Origin: Armigeres subalbatus
Lineage: Eukaryota; Arthropoda; Insecta; Diptera; Culicidae
NCBI RefSeq assembly: GCF_024139115.2
Contig: NC_085141.1
Span: 66,167,675-66,231,674 of the forward strand
DNA length: 64,000 nt
Reading direction: 5' to 3'
In this document: one piece after another, positions 47,649 through 58,354 of the stretch
Position numbering within the stretch: position 1 is the stretch's first letter
Layout: each line of letters starts with the position of its first letter
Position numbers and translations under genes: made by a program
Notes under the pieces: model-generated
Told to the model about the DNA's origin: nothing
What the model saw: the letters and a program-made list of their open reading frames with translations, nothing else
Database searches by the model: none

Positions 47649-48355
47649 AGGGTGGCTCAAAAAACACTTTTTCAATTTTTTTGATGGGCCGCCCTCTTAT
47701 TCGGTTCTATTTGATGCCCTGATGCTCTGGACAAAATTTCAGCTAAATCGGTCAACGTTTGGGCGGTGCTAAACTTGTTGGAAGTTTATATGGAAAAATA
47801 TATGCAGAAACATCCAAAAACGGTGATTTGCAGTTGGACGGCACAATTTACGATCAAGAGTTATGATTCTCATTCAGTTCTTGTAGAATTAAATACAGAA
47901 TGTTATGCTGAAAACCACGAGAAGATTAGAGTTTATTAGGCAAAGATATTAGCATTTTACTGGAGTGTTGTAGGGGTGAATTTATTTCTTTTCAAAGGTA
48001 AAAGAAACGAAATTTGCTCAAACCCCACTTCAGAGAAATGCTAATAACTTAGCCGGGCAAACTCTAATCTTCTCGCGGTTTTCTGCATAACAATCTGTAT
48101 TAAATTCTTCAAGATCTGAATGAGTATCATAGTTCTTCATCGTAAGTTGTGCCGTCCAACTGCAATTCACTGTTTTTGGATGTTTCTGCATACATTTTTG
48201 CATATAAACTTCCAACGAGTTTAGCACCACCCAAACGTTGACCGATTTGGCTGTAATTTTGTCCAGAGCATCAGGGCATCAAATAGAACCGAATAAGAGG
48301 GCGGCCCATCAAAAAAGTTGAAAAAAGTTTTTCCCATACTAATTTGAGCCACTCT
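47649..48355. mobile_element. Foldback element 1 with ~340-bp arms
   Basis: Arms 47649-47990 and about 48015-48355 are reverse complements beginning AGGGTGGCTCAAA / AGAGTGGCTCAAA and including GGGCCGCCCTCTTATTCGGT. ACTGTGCATT stands directly before it (47639-47648) and directly after it (48356-48365). No gene inside; almost the entire element is arm. Confidence 0.85.
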
Positions 48356-48365
48356 ACTGTGCATT

Positions 48366-50206
48366 AGGGTGTCCCAAAAAAATCGATGTTCGAAAAGTCA
48401 TGGTGCTCAACCCTGAAATGAAAGATATACCTGTCTGGATAATTTTTGTAGAACAAACCGAATTTCTAGAAAATCGTTTAGAGGTCGCGCCAGATCGATT
48501 TTTGAAAAATGAGCTTTTTTTAGGTCAAAAATCAAATATTGGGTCCTTTCACAATTTTTTTCAGGGTCACCGATTCGTTTTATATTTTTTATTTTTCTGT
48601 GGATCTTTGCCCATATTCTCCATGAATTGGTTTTTGGTATTATACGTGTTTACAGTCTGCAGAACTTTTTAAACATCGAAAAAAGCACATTTTTTGACTA
48701 ATTTTTGAAGTTATTTCATTCTTACTCAAAAAATAATTTTTTCTCGTTCAGAAAAACTTACATACTTCAAAGAGCTATTTATGAGGAGTATTTCCATAAA
48801 AAAAGATCCAAGAAATGTTGTTCTGGGGCTGAGATATTGCAGTTTTAGTAAATAGTCAAAAAGTGTCCAATTCGGTATCGGTTTTGATTCAATCATAGGA
48901 TGCTTTTCACGGTATACAAAAAACAAGGCAGGCTCAGCACGTATGTAAACATTCAGTTTGAATGTAAACATGTATCGTCACTACTATCTTCGCACAAGCT
49001 GAACTGAGACGATGCTCTACGGTCTCAGCATGCTTACTTTTGTACTCTAACATGTGGCATTAAAATATGCGTCACTCTTGACGACCTTGTTGTCTGTATA
49101 CCGTGATGCTTTTGACATGTCATATGACAGTCAAACAATTTTTTTCGTCGTTCCAGTTCGACAGCTTTTTCATCAGTTCACTTGAGATATTGGAAAAGTA
49201 AAAACGGAATAAACGTAAAGTAAAAACGGAAAAATGACACTTCAAGTGAGACCCATATTTTATCGCCACATATTAGAGTACAAAAGTAAGTATGCTGAGA
49301 CCGTAGAGCATCGTCTCAGTTCAGCTTGTGCGAAGATAGTAGTGACCACACATGTTTACGTTCAAACTGAATGTTTACATACGTGCTGAGCCTGCCTTGT
49401 TTTTTGTATAACGTGAAAAGCATCCTATGATTGAATCAAAACTAATGAAGAGAGCATAGTAAACCGTATTATTTGTATATTGCTACATATTAACTGTTGG
49501 ATTTGATATCATTTTATAACTGGCTCCATCCATATACTCCAACCAAATCCTGTAATTCAGGTAACCAACTCCATCGGAAATAAAAGCTATGTTACATAGA
49601 AAATATTCCCATTTATGTGCTTTTGAATTGTTTTTAATTTAAATTAATATATTGGTGCAATCTTGATAAAATTATAACATGTAAAGAAAAAGTACCGAAT
49701 TGGACACTTTTTGACTATTTACTAAAACTGCAATATCTCAGCCCCAGAACAACATTTCATGGATCTTTTTTTATGGAAATACTCCTTATAAATAGTTCTT
49801 TGAAGTATGTGAGTTTTTCTGAACGAGAAAAAAATATTTTTGGTGTGAAGATGAAATAACTTCGAAAATTAGTCAAAAAAATGTGCTTTTTTCGATATTT
49901 AAAAAGTTCTGCAGACTGTAAAAACGCATAATAACAAAAACTAATTCATGGAGAATATGGGCAAAGATCCACAGAAAAATAAAAAAATATAAAACGAATG
50001 GGTGACCCTCAAAAAAATTGTGAAAGGACCCAATATTTGATTTTTTACCTAAAAAAAGCTCATTTTTCAAAAATCGATTTGGCGCGACCTCTAAACGATT
50101 TTCTAGAAATTCGGTTTGTTCTACAAAAATTATCCAGACAAGTATATCTTTCATTACAGGGTTGAGCACCATGACTTTTCGAACATCGATTTTTTTGGGA
50201 CACCCT
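48366..50206. mobile_element. Foldback element 2 with ~500-bp arms, adjacent to element 1
   Basis: Arms about 48366-48875 and 49690-50206 are reverse complements, starting AGGGTGTCCCAAAAAAATCG. ACTGTGCATT precedes it and ACTGTGCATG follows (50207-50216). A second inverted repeat pair forms its centre (48881-49441). Open stretches in the arms are mirrored in both arms and are not genes. Confidence 0.85.
48881..49441. repeat. Inner inverted repeat nested in foldback element 2
   Basis: GTTTTGATTCAATCATAGGA at the left and its complement at the right continue as ~170-180 bp arms containing AGGCAGGCTCAGCACGTATG. The ~200-bp core is AT-rich. It may be a separate element inserted into element 2. 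Confidence 0.75.
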
Positions 50207-50216
50207 ACTGTGCATG

Positions 50217-51245
50217 CACCATGCTCCTAATAAACAATCCGGCAACGGTGACCTAAGAAGAGAAAAATGCCGATTGTGTTTCCATCATCTAACTTTTGTT
50301 TCAGCTCCATTTCCCTGTTGTTTTTCTGCAGATAAATATGCACCTAGTCTAAGCTATTTAGAAGAAACATTCTTCTTCCATCCCTTCTGGATCACTGTGT
50401 GCGAGGGTTGAATTAATGACAACGTGTCTGCTGTGCCACTCATTTGCATTTGGATCGAGATTTCTCAGGCATTGGGACCACTACTATCATTTCTCAGAAG
50501 GTCTCTAATCTGTCTGACTCAGTAACCACCGGCATTTGAACAGGTCACGCCCAACGATACGTTACCATCCAATAGGCAAATGAGTGCACAAAGCCCTATC
50601 AAATAAACAGTGACATTTGTGAAGGATCGTAGGGAAACTATCAACAGTTGCTACTTGTGGGAAATCGGTCACGGGCACCCCAGCTTAATTGGAATTATAA
50701 GGAAGGGACCCTACCGATAGCCTTGGAAAGCTTATCTCCACTTCAAATCGCTGTCGCTGGTAGCGCCAGCTTCTTGTAGAAAATAGGACTGTCACGATTC
50801 TAATTATTGTCTACTGCGGAAATTCCCAACTAATAAGCGAGTGCTTACTGAGGTATATGTAGATGCGAAGCTCCAATAATATGTATTGCTTGTAAAGCAA
50901 CATTCAAAGTAAAATAAATTGATTGTGACTCCAGCGAGCACATCAACTCGAACGGTCCTTGAGTTATTACTAAAAAAAATCCATTAATCCTGCAGTCCAT
51001 TACTTCATTCTCGAGGCGGTGTTCTGCTGGATCGATGGCATGCAAATGCAACATTAAATAAAAAGCCCGTCCATAACCATTTGTCAAATCAAAGGATTCG
51101 AGTCCTACACCCTGTCGAGCATCTCTGCGACAGTGATTAAAAACCAAATTCAATTTACTGATGACTGAGTCAGCAAGAAAAGGGCTCCCCGATTCTTAAA
51201 TCCAATTTAAATTTATCCGCAAAGAGTAGGTTTCACCGTTGACAG
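50217..51245. other. Unassigned DNA upstream of the host exons
   Basis: A minus-strand open stretch of 102 codons (50845-51153) has no recognised motif. Otherwise nothing is supported. It may be intronic to the gene represented by the next two exons. Confidence 0.35.
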
Positions 51246-51350
51246 GCACAAATTCTCCGGAAAAAGCCGGACCGTACAAATTTTGCATATCGGATCCCGA
51301 CAACAAGGAGAAATGCGAAACGACCTGCATCAAAACGATTAAAGTGGTCA
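51246..51350 (+). CDS. Probable internal exon 1 of an unrecognised host gene
   Basis: An in-frame stop lies at 51227 and the open frame becomes coding-like after the acceptor CCGTTGACAG ending at 51245. The exon encodes about 34 residues including GPYKFCISDPDNKEKCETTC, Cys-containing and hydrophilic. The proposed donor is GTAAAT at 51351, leaving one base of a split codon. That matches the two bases starting the next exon, so both exons join in frame across a 162-bp intron. The polypyrimidine tract is weak and an alternative donor GTCAGT at 51347 exists but would break the phase. I do not recognise the protein; no function is proposed. Confidence 0.5.
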
Positions 51351-51512
51351 GTAAATTTGGTCGCTCCGCGCCCCGGTCAAGCCGGCGATTTCGGATGAAT
51401 CACTTAGCGACGACGGCCACGGATTTATTGGGCTCCTTCTTATAAAAAATGTTCCCGACAGCTAAAATAAAAGAAACTAACCTTCTTTCCCGCTTTGTAT
51501 CTTCATTTACAG

Positions 51513-51740
51513 ATGATTCGTCCATTCTGCGAAGGCCGCTGGACGGCAGCAGTGACGGCAGCTGGACGCCTTTCAGTACCGCCGACGGTAATGGAACGGT
51601 GACGGCGTCGGATTTCAACGAAGAGATCCCCCGGTTACACGATCCAACGAAATCGGACGTGGAGTATATCCAACCCACCAAGATACTGACGCAGCTGCAC
51701 GATAATGACCTGCTGTATGATTCCAAGACAATGAGATCTG
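51513..51740 (+). CDS. Probable internal exon 2 of an unrecognised host gene
   Basis: A strong acceptor (TATCTTCATTTACAG) ends at 51512 and a consensus donor (GTGAGT) starts at 51741, bracketing 228 bp that is open in one frame only. The 75-76 residues are acidic and Ser/Thr/Asp-rich (for example DGSWTPFSTADGNGTVTASD, then QPTKILTQLHDNDLLYDSKT), with no membrane segment. Codon use and GC content are clearly higher than the surrounding AT-rich DNA. No downstream exon was identified before 64 kb. The product is unknown; a flexible linker or intracellular tail is one guess. Confidence 0.65.
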
Positions 51741-52465
51741 GTGAGTGGGTTGAACGCATATTAATTCTTAGAGCAACATCTTTTCTAATATTACGAGTGA
51801 TGGGAAGTGTCAAAAAAATGTCATGGAATTCCTGTTACTAAATTGCTTCTATTTATTTTTTTAGAAGATATTAACAATTCGGAATTTTCTATTAACATGT
51901 TAAGCTTAAAGGATTCTAGAACTTACAGATTATTGTTTTAGATACAAAGTGTGATCGATGAGAGTGAAATTAAAAAAATGTTACAAACTGTCATGAAATT
52001 AATGTCATTTGACACTAATTCGGCTCTCAAGCCGTTATTATCAGATTTAGAAAAATGACCTATTAGTAAAAGTTATAGGGTACTTTGAGGACTAGATGTT
52101 TATATAAAAACACAATTTATTGTAAATAACTTGTGAAAAAAGTTATTAGCAAATTAGCCCCATAACATCGAAATGACATTTCCCATCACTTACGATTTTT
52201 GAAAAATAAATTCTAAGATGAATCGTCTAACAGAATAATAATAATCAAGAGACGAGTCAGCCTAGAGCTGCCAGTTTCTCTAATAAAGACAAAAAATAAT
52301 AATAAGTACAAGATTTTTCCAAGTTTTGCTGTCGACTGTTTAAACTATTTTTTTACCAGCTAAACAGGGAAGATGTTCGGTAGTGGGCACCTCTACGAAT
52401 CTTTTGACAGAAACCAGATGCTTTCATTCTGACAACTGTCATTTGTTTGCTGTTCTTCATATAGT
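51741..52465. other. Unassigned DNA, probably intron
   Basis: AT-rich sequence following the GTGAGT donor, with no coding or repeat structure recognised. Confidence 0.4.
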
Positions 52466-52469
52466 AATC

Positions 52470-53400
52470 ATTAGGGTGCCAATGGACTGTATGGGAAAAC
52501 ATTGTCATTGAATTTCAAAAAACGACATTGTTCACATGTTTCATTACCCCAAAATATGACCCCCATGCAAAATTTGAGCTCAATCGGACATGATTTAGAA
52601 GTGCCTAAAATTCATCAAAGTTTTGAAATTTTTACCCAAGAAAATTTTCCCAAGGGGGGGCCAAAGAAATAGTCGAAAATCGATTTTTTGTTTTTGATGC
52701 CAAATGACTTAAAAATGCATGAAACGTCGAGATTTGACGATATATATATTTTTTTTAATATCGTTGTTTTACTCTTAGAACATTTTTGGGACTGGGAAAT
52801 TTTTGCAGATGATGGAAATTTTGTTCATCGAATTTTAACACCGGATGATACGCAAACGTTTTCGTAGCCAAAAATATCCCCCTAGGCAAAACTTGAGCTA
52901 AATCTGACATGATTTAGGGGCGCTCAAAATTAATCAATTTTTTTTTCTCACAAGGGGGAATAATTTTGTTTTTTGATGCCAAAGGACTCAAAATGCATGA
53001 AACTTTGAGAATTAATTTTTCAAACAAAAAAATCGACTGTTTTGGGACTTAGAAAAAATTTCTTACGGCGAAAACAATTTTTCATCGAATTTAAAAACCG
53101 GATTTCCTCAGAGAGAGATTTACTTTTGCGCGGTACCACGTCCGCATGAATTAAAAAAAAATCAAAATTTTGTCCGACGTAGCTCAAATTTCACATAGGG
53201 GCATATTTTAGGGCTTAGGAAATGTTTGCGTAACGTCCCGAAACAGTCGATTTTTTTCAAAAAATTAATTCTCAAAGTTTTATGCATTTTGAGTCCTTTG
53301 GCATCGAAAAACAAAAAAAAATCCCCCTTGTGAGAAAAAAAAATAAAGTTTTGATTAATTTTGAGCACCCTCACAATTCAAGTCTCAAATCAAGAAAAAA
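52470..53400. repeat. Mixed direct and inverted repeat cluster
   Basis: A ~150-bp unit around GAGCTCAATCGGACATGATT and TTTTTGATGCCAAATGACTT (52570-52730) recurs as a direct copy at 52880-53010 and again, inverted, at about 53180-53370. The left edge AGGGTGCCAATGG resembles the foldback ends at 47.6 kb. Probably a rearranged foldback element. Confidence 0.65.
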
Positions 53401-53799
53401 AATATTCCTTTTATCAAATTACGTTTTCAGTCATTCATTTTTATTTTTAGCCGAGTTTTCCAGGGTTAATTTGTCCAAAAACATCAAATTTCAAAAACTG
53501 TCAATTTTTTTATTCAAATTGTCGTAATCAAGCTAATTCCTTCGCAAGTGGTAAGGTCTAGGTAAGTCTAGCTTTCCATTGGTATACAATTATTGGCATA
53601 GTATCAACAGGTCGGGGCTCTAAAAAACCGCACCAAGCTTCTTTTTAACTGACTTATGATAATTTGTTCGTAAAAGGAAAACGTAAATCATTTCATACCA
53701 ATTCATATGTGCATTTGTTGTAGGATATACTTAGTTATGGGGTTGAGGAATATCCAATACGATTTGTGATCAACTAAATCCGCTAGACGGATGCTTACA
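53401..53799. other. Unassigned AT-rich DNA
   Basis: No feature recognised. Confidence 0.35.
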
Positions 53800-54060
53800 C
53801 GCTTAATTTATTTTACCGGGATCTCAGCAAAATGGTCAGCTTTTACCGAGATTCGCACAGCCGTGCCCCAGCAAACATGTTTTTTGCCGAGATTTCTGTC
53901 AAAATTGCTGGAAATCAGCAAATTATTTGCCGAAAATCAGCTAGCAAACCTAATTTTTGCCGGAATATCAGTTTTTTTTATTTTGCCGGCGCACGGTTGT
54001 GCGGATTTTTTCCGAGCTGCAAAAATAAAAACTAAGTGCGTAGGCAGAAAAATATGAAAT
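53800..54060. repeat. Internally repetitive TTTGCCGAGATTTC / TCAGCAAA segment
   Basis: Short motifs TTTTGCCG, GAGATT and TCAGCAAA recur several times, bounded by GCACAGCCGTG and GCGCACGGTTGTGCG. Open plus-strand frames here reflect the repeats and have no known motif. Confidence 0.45.
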
Positions 54061-54137
54061 TTTTTGTTGGCGCTTGGTGCGATTTCGCAGGACCCCAGCC
54101 AACTAGAGCTAAGATTATGAATGAATGATTATCACAG

Positions 54138-54531
54138 TCACATTATCGGGGCCCTCCTTAGCCGTGCGGTGAGACGCGCGATTCCTGGTGCCGGTCTAGG
54201 CAATTTTCGGATTGGAAATTGTCTCGACTTCCCTGGACATGAAAGTATCATCGTGTTAGCCTCATGATATACGAATGCAAAGATGGTAACTTAGCTTAGG
54301 GGCAAGCCAGAGTAAACGCGACGAGCGATGCGACGCGGCGCACGTAAAAGAATAACAATCATTATCATCAGGCTGTCAAATTGCACTGTCGCGTCGCATC
54401 GCACGTCGCGTTTACTCTGGCTTGCCCCTTAGAAACCTCGCAGTTAATAACTGTGGAAGTGCTTAATGAACACTAAGCTGCGAGGCGGCTCTGTCCCAGT
54501 GTGGGGATGTAATGCCAATAAGAAGAAGAAA
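54138..54531 (+). mobile_element. Feilai-like SINE carrying a nested Harbinger-type MITE
   Basis: The head GGGGCCCTCCTTAGCCGTGC is near 54150, a deletion removes part of the B-box region, and the body and (AAG)n tail follow. GATTATCACAG flanks it (54127-54137 and 54532-54542). The body is split by a 130-bp MITE at 54299-54428. Confidence 0.9.
54299..54428. mobile_element. 130-bp Harbinger-type MITE with TTA duplication
   Basis: Long terminal repeats of about 40 bp, starting GGGGCAAGCCAGAGTAAACG, are complementary at the right end. TTA stands on both sides (54296-54298 and 54429-54431). Other SINE copies in the window supply the uninterrupted site GCTTAGAAACC, which proves the duplication is exactly 3 bp, the PIF/Harbinger signature. 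Confidence 0.92.
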
Positions 54532-54799
54532 GATTATCACAGCTGAATCTCTCACAAGATTTTGCAGTGCGTCAAGATTACTGCACAGGTTTTCTAATTT
54601 TTCCATACAATATTTATTTTGAAATACCTAATTTTTATTGGCCTTGCATCTGAAACAAATTTCTATAGTCAACAATGAAAATATTTTGTTTTCATCGTCG
54701 TTTCAAAGCGTTTTACAGTGCGAAGTCCGAAAACGGGGAGAGTAGGATTATCACAGAAATCTTACACTGTGCACTCGCTTGACTGTAGATATACAACTG

Positions 54800-55100
54800 T
54801 AAAGCACATGTGGAGATAGGACAAATCAAGTAGGTATCCGAAAGATATTCAATTTGTAAAAAGAGCTAACCGCGGTGGAATTTGGTACTCGAATTCTGAT
54901 GGCTTTTCCGCAAACGTGATCTTTTAGTCGTCTTGTTGCGTAGGGGTTATCACCCCCATCTAGAGAGTAGGTGGTTGAAGGTTCGAGTGCCTCCAAGACA
55001 CTTGGATTCTTTTTCGTAAATTTCATATCAATTTGTCCATTTCGAAACATGTGCTGTGCATATGCACAGCCAAGATATTTAACAAAAAAAACCAGAGATC
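54800..55100 (+). repeat. tRNA-containing dispersed repeat, copy B (uninterrupted)
   Basis: Contiguous counterpart of 12873-13001 plus 13821-13990. It contains GAGCTAACCGCG, TTTTCCGCAAACGTGA, the tRNA-like block (54930-54999), TTTCATATCAATTTGTCC and AAACATGTGCTGTGCA. Confidence 0.8.
54930..54999 (+). other. tRNA-like block, copy B
   Basis: GTCTTG pairs with CAAGAC; the same CTAGAGA anticodon loop and GGTTCGAG B-box-like sequence as at 13833-13902. The anticodon stem has more mismatches here, which favours a retroposed derivative over a working gene. Confidence 0.6.
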
Positions 55101-55689
55101 TTAACAATTTTGAAAAGAGCAATAAATATGTCAAAAGCCTAAAATTTCTAATATGGAGATGATAAATAAAATCCTCGGTCCAGCCTTGGAGGTGTTCGGC
55201 TTGGCTACACGTCCAGAATGTTTTCGCCTTCAGTTCGGAATGTCACTGATTATGATCCTAAGCAATGAGTCTTCAGCAAACAAATACTATTTTGTTCAAG
55301 TTGTAAAAGCATTTCACTATTCTGATCAAGTAATTTGAAAGTGGAGGAATAAAATATATAGCTTGAGCTTGATTGAATTCCCGTAGCTGCTACTACATTA
55401 TGACCAGATCAGCTGTTCTTGGACTGAGAACCAACAGATATTCGCTTAGTCCCATGCACTCATCTTCAATGTACAAGTACTGGTGAACCCATTTGTTAGC
55501 TCACACTGGCGCCTGTCACGTCTGAATGCAAATCAATGTGGGAAGAATGGAGGAAATGATGATGCTCTTCTTCTCGCCCACTGCATGCCGAATATACCTC
55601 TGCGCTTGCCACGAGTTCGTGCGGAATTTGTTGAAATGTTTTTTTTATGGGTTATGTTCGAGGGGCAGAGTTTCGTCTTGATTAACGAG
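55101..55689. other. Unassigned DNA
   Basis: The segment may include the rest of the minus-strand SINE whose head is at 55690-55812; no match to the body of the 16.7-kb copy could be shown. No gene was recognised. Confidence 0.35.
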
Positions 55690-55812
55690 CTGTCTATGTT
55701 AGATTGCTAGAACATGAGAAATATAGAGAAAGATACAAAGTAGGAGAATGGAACGGACCTGGGATTACCTGCGTATGAGGCAGTAGCAGTAGCCATATGA
55801 CTACCAAGCCCG
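55690..55812 (-). mobile_element. Head of a second tRNA-derived SINE (family of 16726-17175)
   Basis: The complement reads CGGGCTTGGTAGTCATATGG, CTACTGCTACTGCCTCATAC and then CCCAGGTCCG. This parallels the 16727 head but lacks about 7-10 bases around the B box. The next ~50 bases (CTCCTACTTTGTATCTTTC) also match the other copy's body. Confidence 0.65.
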
Positions 55813-56242
55813 TTTACATGAGAGTGAAGGATTAAAATATATAGGTTAAAAACACTATTTATACGAATGGGTAATATGGGTAAAATAGAAGTAATTTTAT
55901 GGTGCGATGAATAATCAAAACGATGCATTAATATTCTGTGTATAGCACTAATTTATCAAAGTAGTTATGAATATTATTAGAAAAATCGTCGATCGTTTCA
56001 AACCATTGTACTTAAATCTACATATTCCCATCATTCCAACTTTGTATCAGCTCTCCTGTCCAGTCGCAATGTGCATCAAAGGCGTCCCAAGTGGTACGTG
56101 CATACTACACTGGCATTTGGGAGGCATAACTTTAAAATCCGCTCTAATGTATTCAATATACTATGAACTTTGCACACACTGTTCAACTATCTCGATTCAT
56201 TGTGGAACTTGCTTCAGAATCTAACTTTAATCTAACTGAATA
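55813..56242. other. Unassigned DNA
   Basis: An open frame at 55967-56224 has no recognisable motif. No repeat partner. Confidence 0.35.
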
Positions 56243-56627
56243 CAGTCGACTCTCTACATCTCGATGTTCTATGCCTTGATATCTCTCCCTATGTCGATGG
56301 TTTTCTCCATCCCTTCAAACTACATACATCTGAGCTTTCTACATCTCGATAACCCCCCTATCTCGATATCCCTCTATCTCGATGTGCTCTGATCATATTT
56401 TGTTCAGGATTTACTCTCCTTATGTCGATATGTTCAAATTTTTAGGCTACTAGACCATCTTTGGACAATAACAAACACATCAACAACAGGAAACGACATT
56501 TGTTTTGTTGTCGTTTTTCATAGCAACGAGGTTTTTGGATCTAGTACACATTTCAATTTTTCTTCCATTCCTCGATCTCTCCCTATCTCGATGGTCCCTT
56601 CAATATCGAGATGTGGAGAGGCAACTG
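56243..56627. mobile_element. 385-bp pogo-type MITE
   Basis: The left end CAGTCGACTCTCTACATCTC and the complement of the right end (CAGTTGCCTCTCCACATCTC) are terminal repeats, each bordered by TA (56241-56242, 56628-56629). CTATCTCGAT-like motifs recur near both ends, as in many pogo/Tigger derivatives. No coding sequence. Confidence 0.85.
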
Positions 56628-56966
56628 TAGTTAGTTACAGTATGTAAAGTTTTACCCTTGCTGGTTTCATGAGCTTAGAGGACATGCAGAGGTAGAACAA
56701 TTTTGATAATATCATAACATCTTAAATTTTGAAATCACTGGCACTGTTATTTATTTTATCAAAATTGACAAAGCACCGATGAGCATCACATTGTTCAAAC
56801 CTGCTCACGACCTCAGCATACTTCGACCTAGGAGTCAAAAAGAGGCTACAGATGCTTCAGTAATTATAATCAATTCGAGAGGAAATTTTTTTATTTTCTG
56901 ACCGCTGCTTTTCGTTTAAACCATTGAAGCGTGAATCTTTCTTTTGGCCTGGTTTTGATACACTCT
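56628..56966. other. Unassigned DNA
   Basis: No feature recognised. Confidence 0.35.
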
Positions 56967-57190
56967 TCTTCTTCTATGGCTCTACATTCCAACTGAAACT
57001 CGGGCTGCTATTGAACTGTTGCTATTGAACTAAATTGTATTCTATTAGCATTTCCCCATTTATTAATTGAAAGCTTTTCTATGGCCACTATTACATGAGT
57101 GTATCTTGTGTGGCAAGTACAAGAGATACGCTATGCCCAGGAAGTCGAGAATGTTTCCCACCCGAAAACATTCTACACCGGAGCGATAAT
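56967..57190 (-). mobile_element. Diverged tRNA-derived SINE of a Feilai-related family
   Basis: CTTCTTCTTCTATGGCTCTA at the left is the tail in reverse. CTATGCCCAGGAAGTCGAGA and ATAATCGAACTCGCC at the right correspond to body and B-box region of the Feilai-like copies. The tRNA head is truncated. Confidence 0.65.
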
Positions 57191-57299
57191 CGAACTCGCC
57201 TTTTCCGGATGGATAATATTACTGGGGACCTTAAATACATTATTGATACATTTTTATAATTATTGCCCGTAAATAAAACCCAGTCACCGAATGCTTAAA

Positions 57300-57530
57300 T
57301 CTATATATAGAAAAAATGAAATGGTCTGTGTTCGTATCCGCATAACTCGAAAACGGCTGGGTAGGTTTTCTTCAATCCTTCAGCAATTATGTTCATCATC
57401 ATTGCCGACGAGTTTATATGATATTTCGTTATGCTAAAGCCATAAGTAAGGTTGAGTAAATCGTGAAAAACTTAAAATAAGTATGGAAAAATCGCCTACT
57501 ATGCAGGATAACGTCTGCTGGGTCGTCTAG
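57300..57530 (+). mobile_element. Helitron-like non-autonomous element
   Basis: It starts TCTATATATAG after an A and ends CTAG before a T, the A|TC...CTRR|T rule of Helitrons. GAAATGGTCTGTG near the start and GTCTGCTGGGTCGTCTAG at the end resemble common insect non-autonomous Helitrons. The 3' hairpin is weak. Confidence 0.6.
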
Positions 57531-58354
57531 TTGCTTCATAAAATTCGCTTCTTATAATTCACAAATTTCCCAAAGTCCCAATGTTACACGACATAATACC
57601 TATAAAAGTTGTGATTCACTCAGCTATGTTGCACCAAGAATGAAGTTATCCAGGGATGAATATGAGTTTTATGCCATGTTAGTTGTTATATAAATGAGTT
57701 TCCTGAAGCAAATTGACGTGGCCGATGGTAAACATGTGTGGAAACTGTTTCAACAGCACTACTCAAAATCCAGATTATCCTATTTTAGTGAATCACATGG
57801 TTGATATTTTGACGGGAGTCGCTCATATAATTGGAATTGATGATCATCGCATCGCCTATGGACTGATGAAGTCATATAGGTATGCGGAAAAAGAAACGAC
57901 ATGTGGTGTGCAATATATTTGCGTATTAAGCACGCAAACGAGCTGCAGAAATCTGAACAAGAGCAATAAAATAAATTTATGAATTTATTTCAGTTGTTGG
58001 AAAAAGGGTGTCCGGTGGTAGAAGACAAGCGTAGAGTGAGACAAAATTGCTGCGTCAAACGATTCGCAAGCGTCAACTTTATAAACGTTTATCTACCATT
58101 TCTACATGGTGACGGCACGAGGAGTAGTTCCTGCGAAGTTTAAGTTTGCTTTTTGATAAGAGGAATAAAGAAGAAGGTGCGAATTTTCACTCGAAAAAAG
58201 AAGAAAGATACAGAGATACAGATGATTTATTATTCCGGATTCTAAATGGACATAGCTTTATCCACCCAAAACAATTATTTGATTGCTCACTAATATACCA
58301 TTAGGCCAGGAGCCATTATGCTGAACGGTCATTGAGCCGAATAAGATGTAAAAG
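57531..58354. repeat. Contains one member of a repeat pair (57818-57930)
   Basis: TTGACGGGAGTCGCTCATAT followed by GATGATCATC and GATGAAGTCAT recurs, diverged, at 60472-60600. A short plus-strand open frame (57713-57982) spans it but is not conserved as protein in the second copy. The rest is unassigned. Confidence 0.5.
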
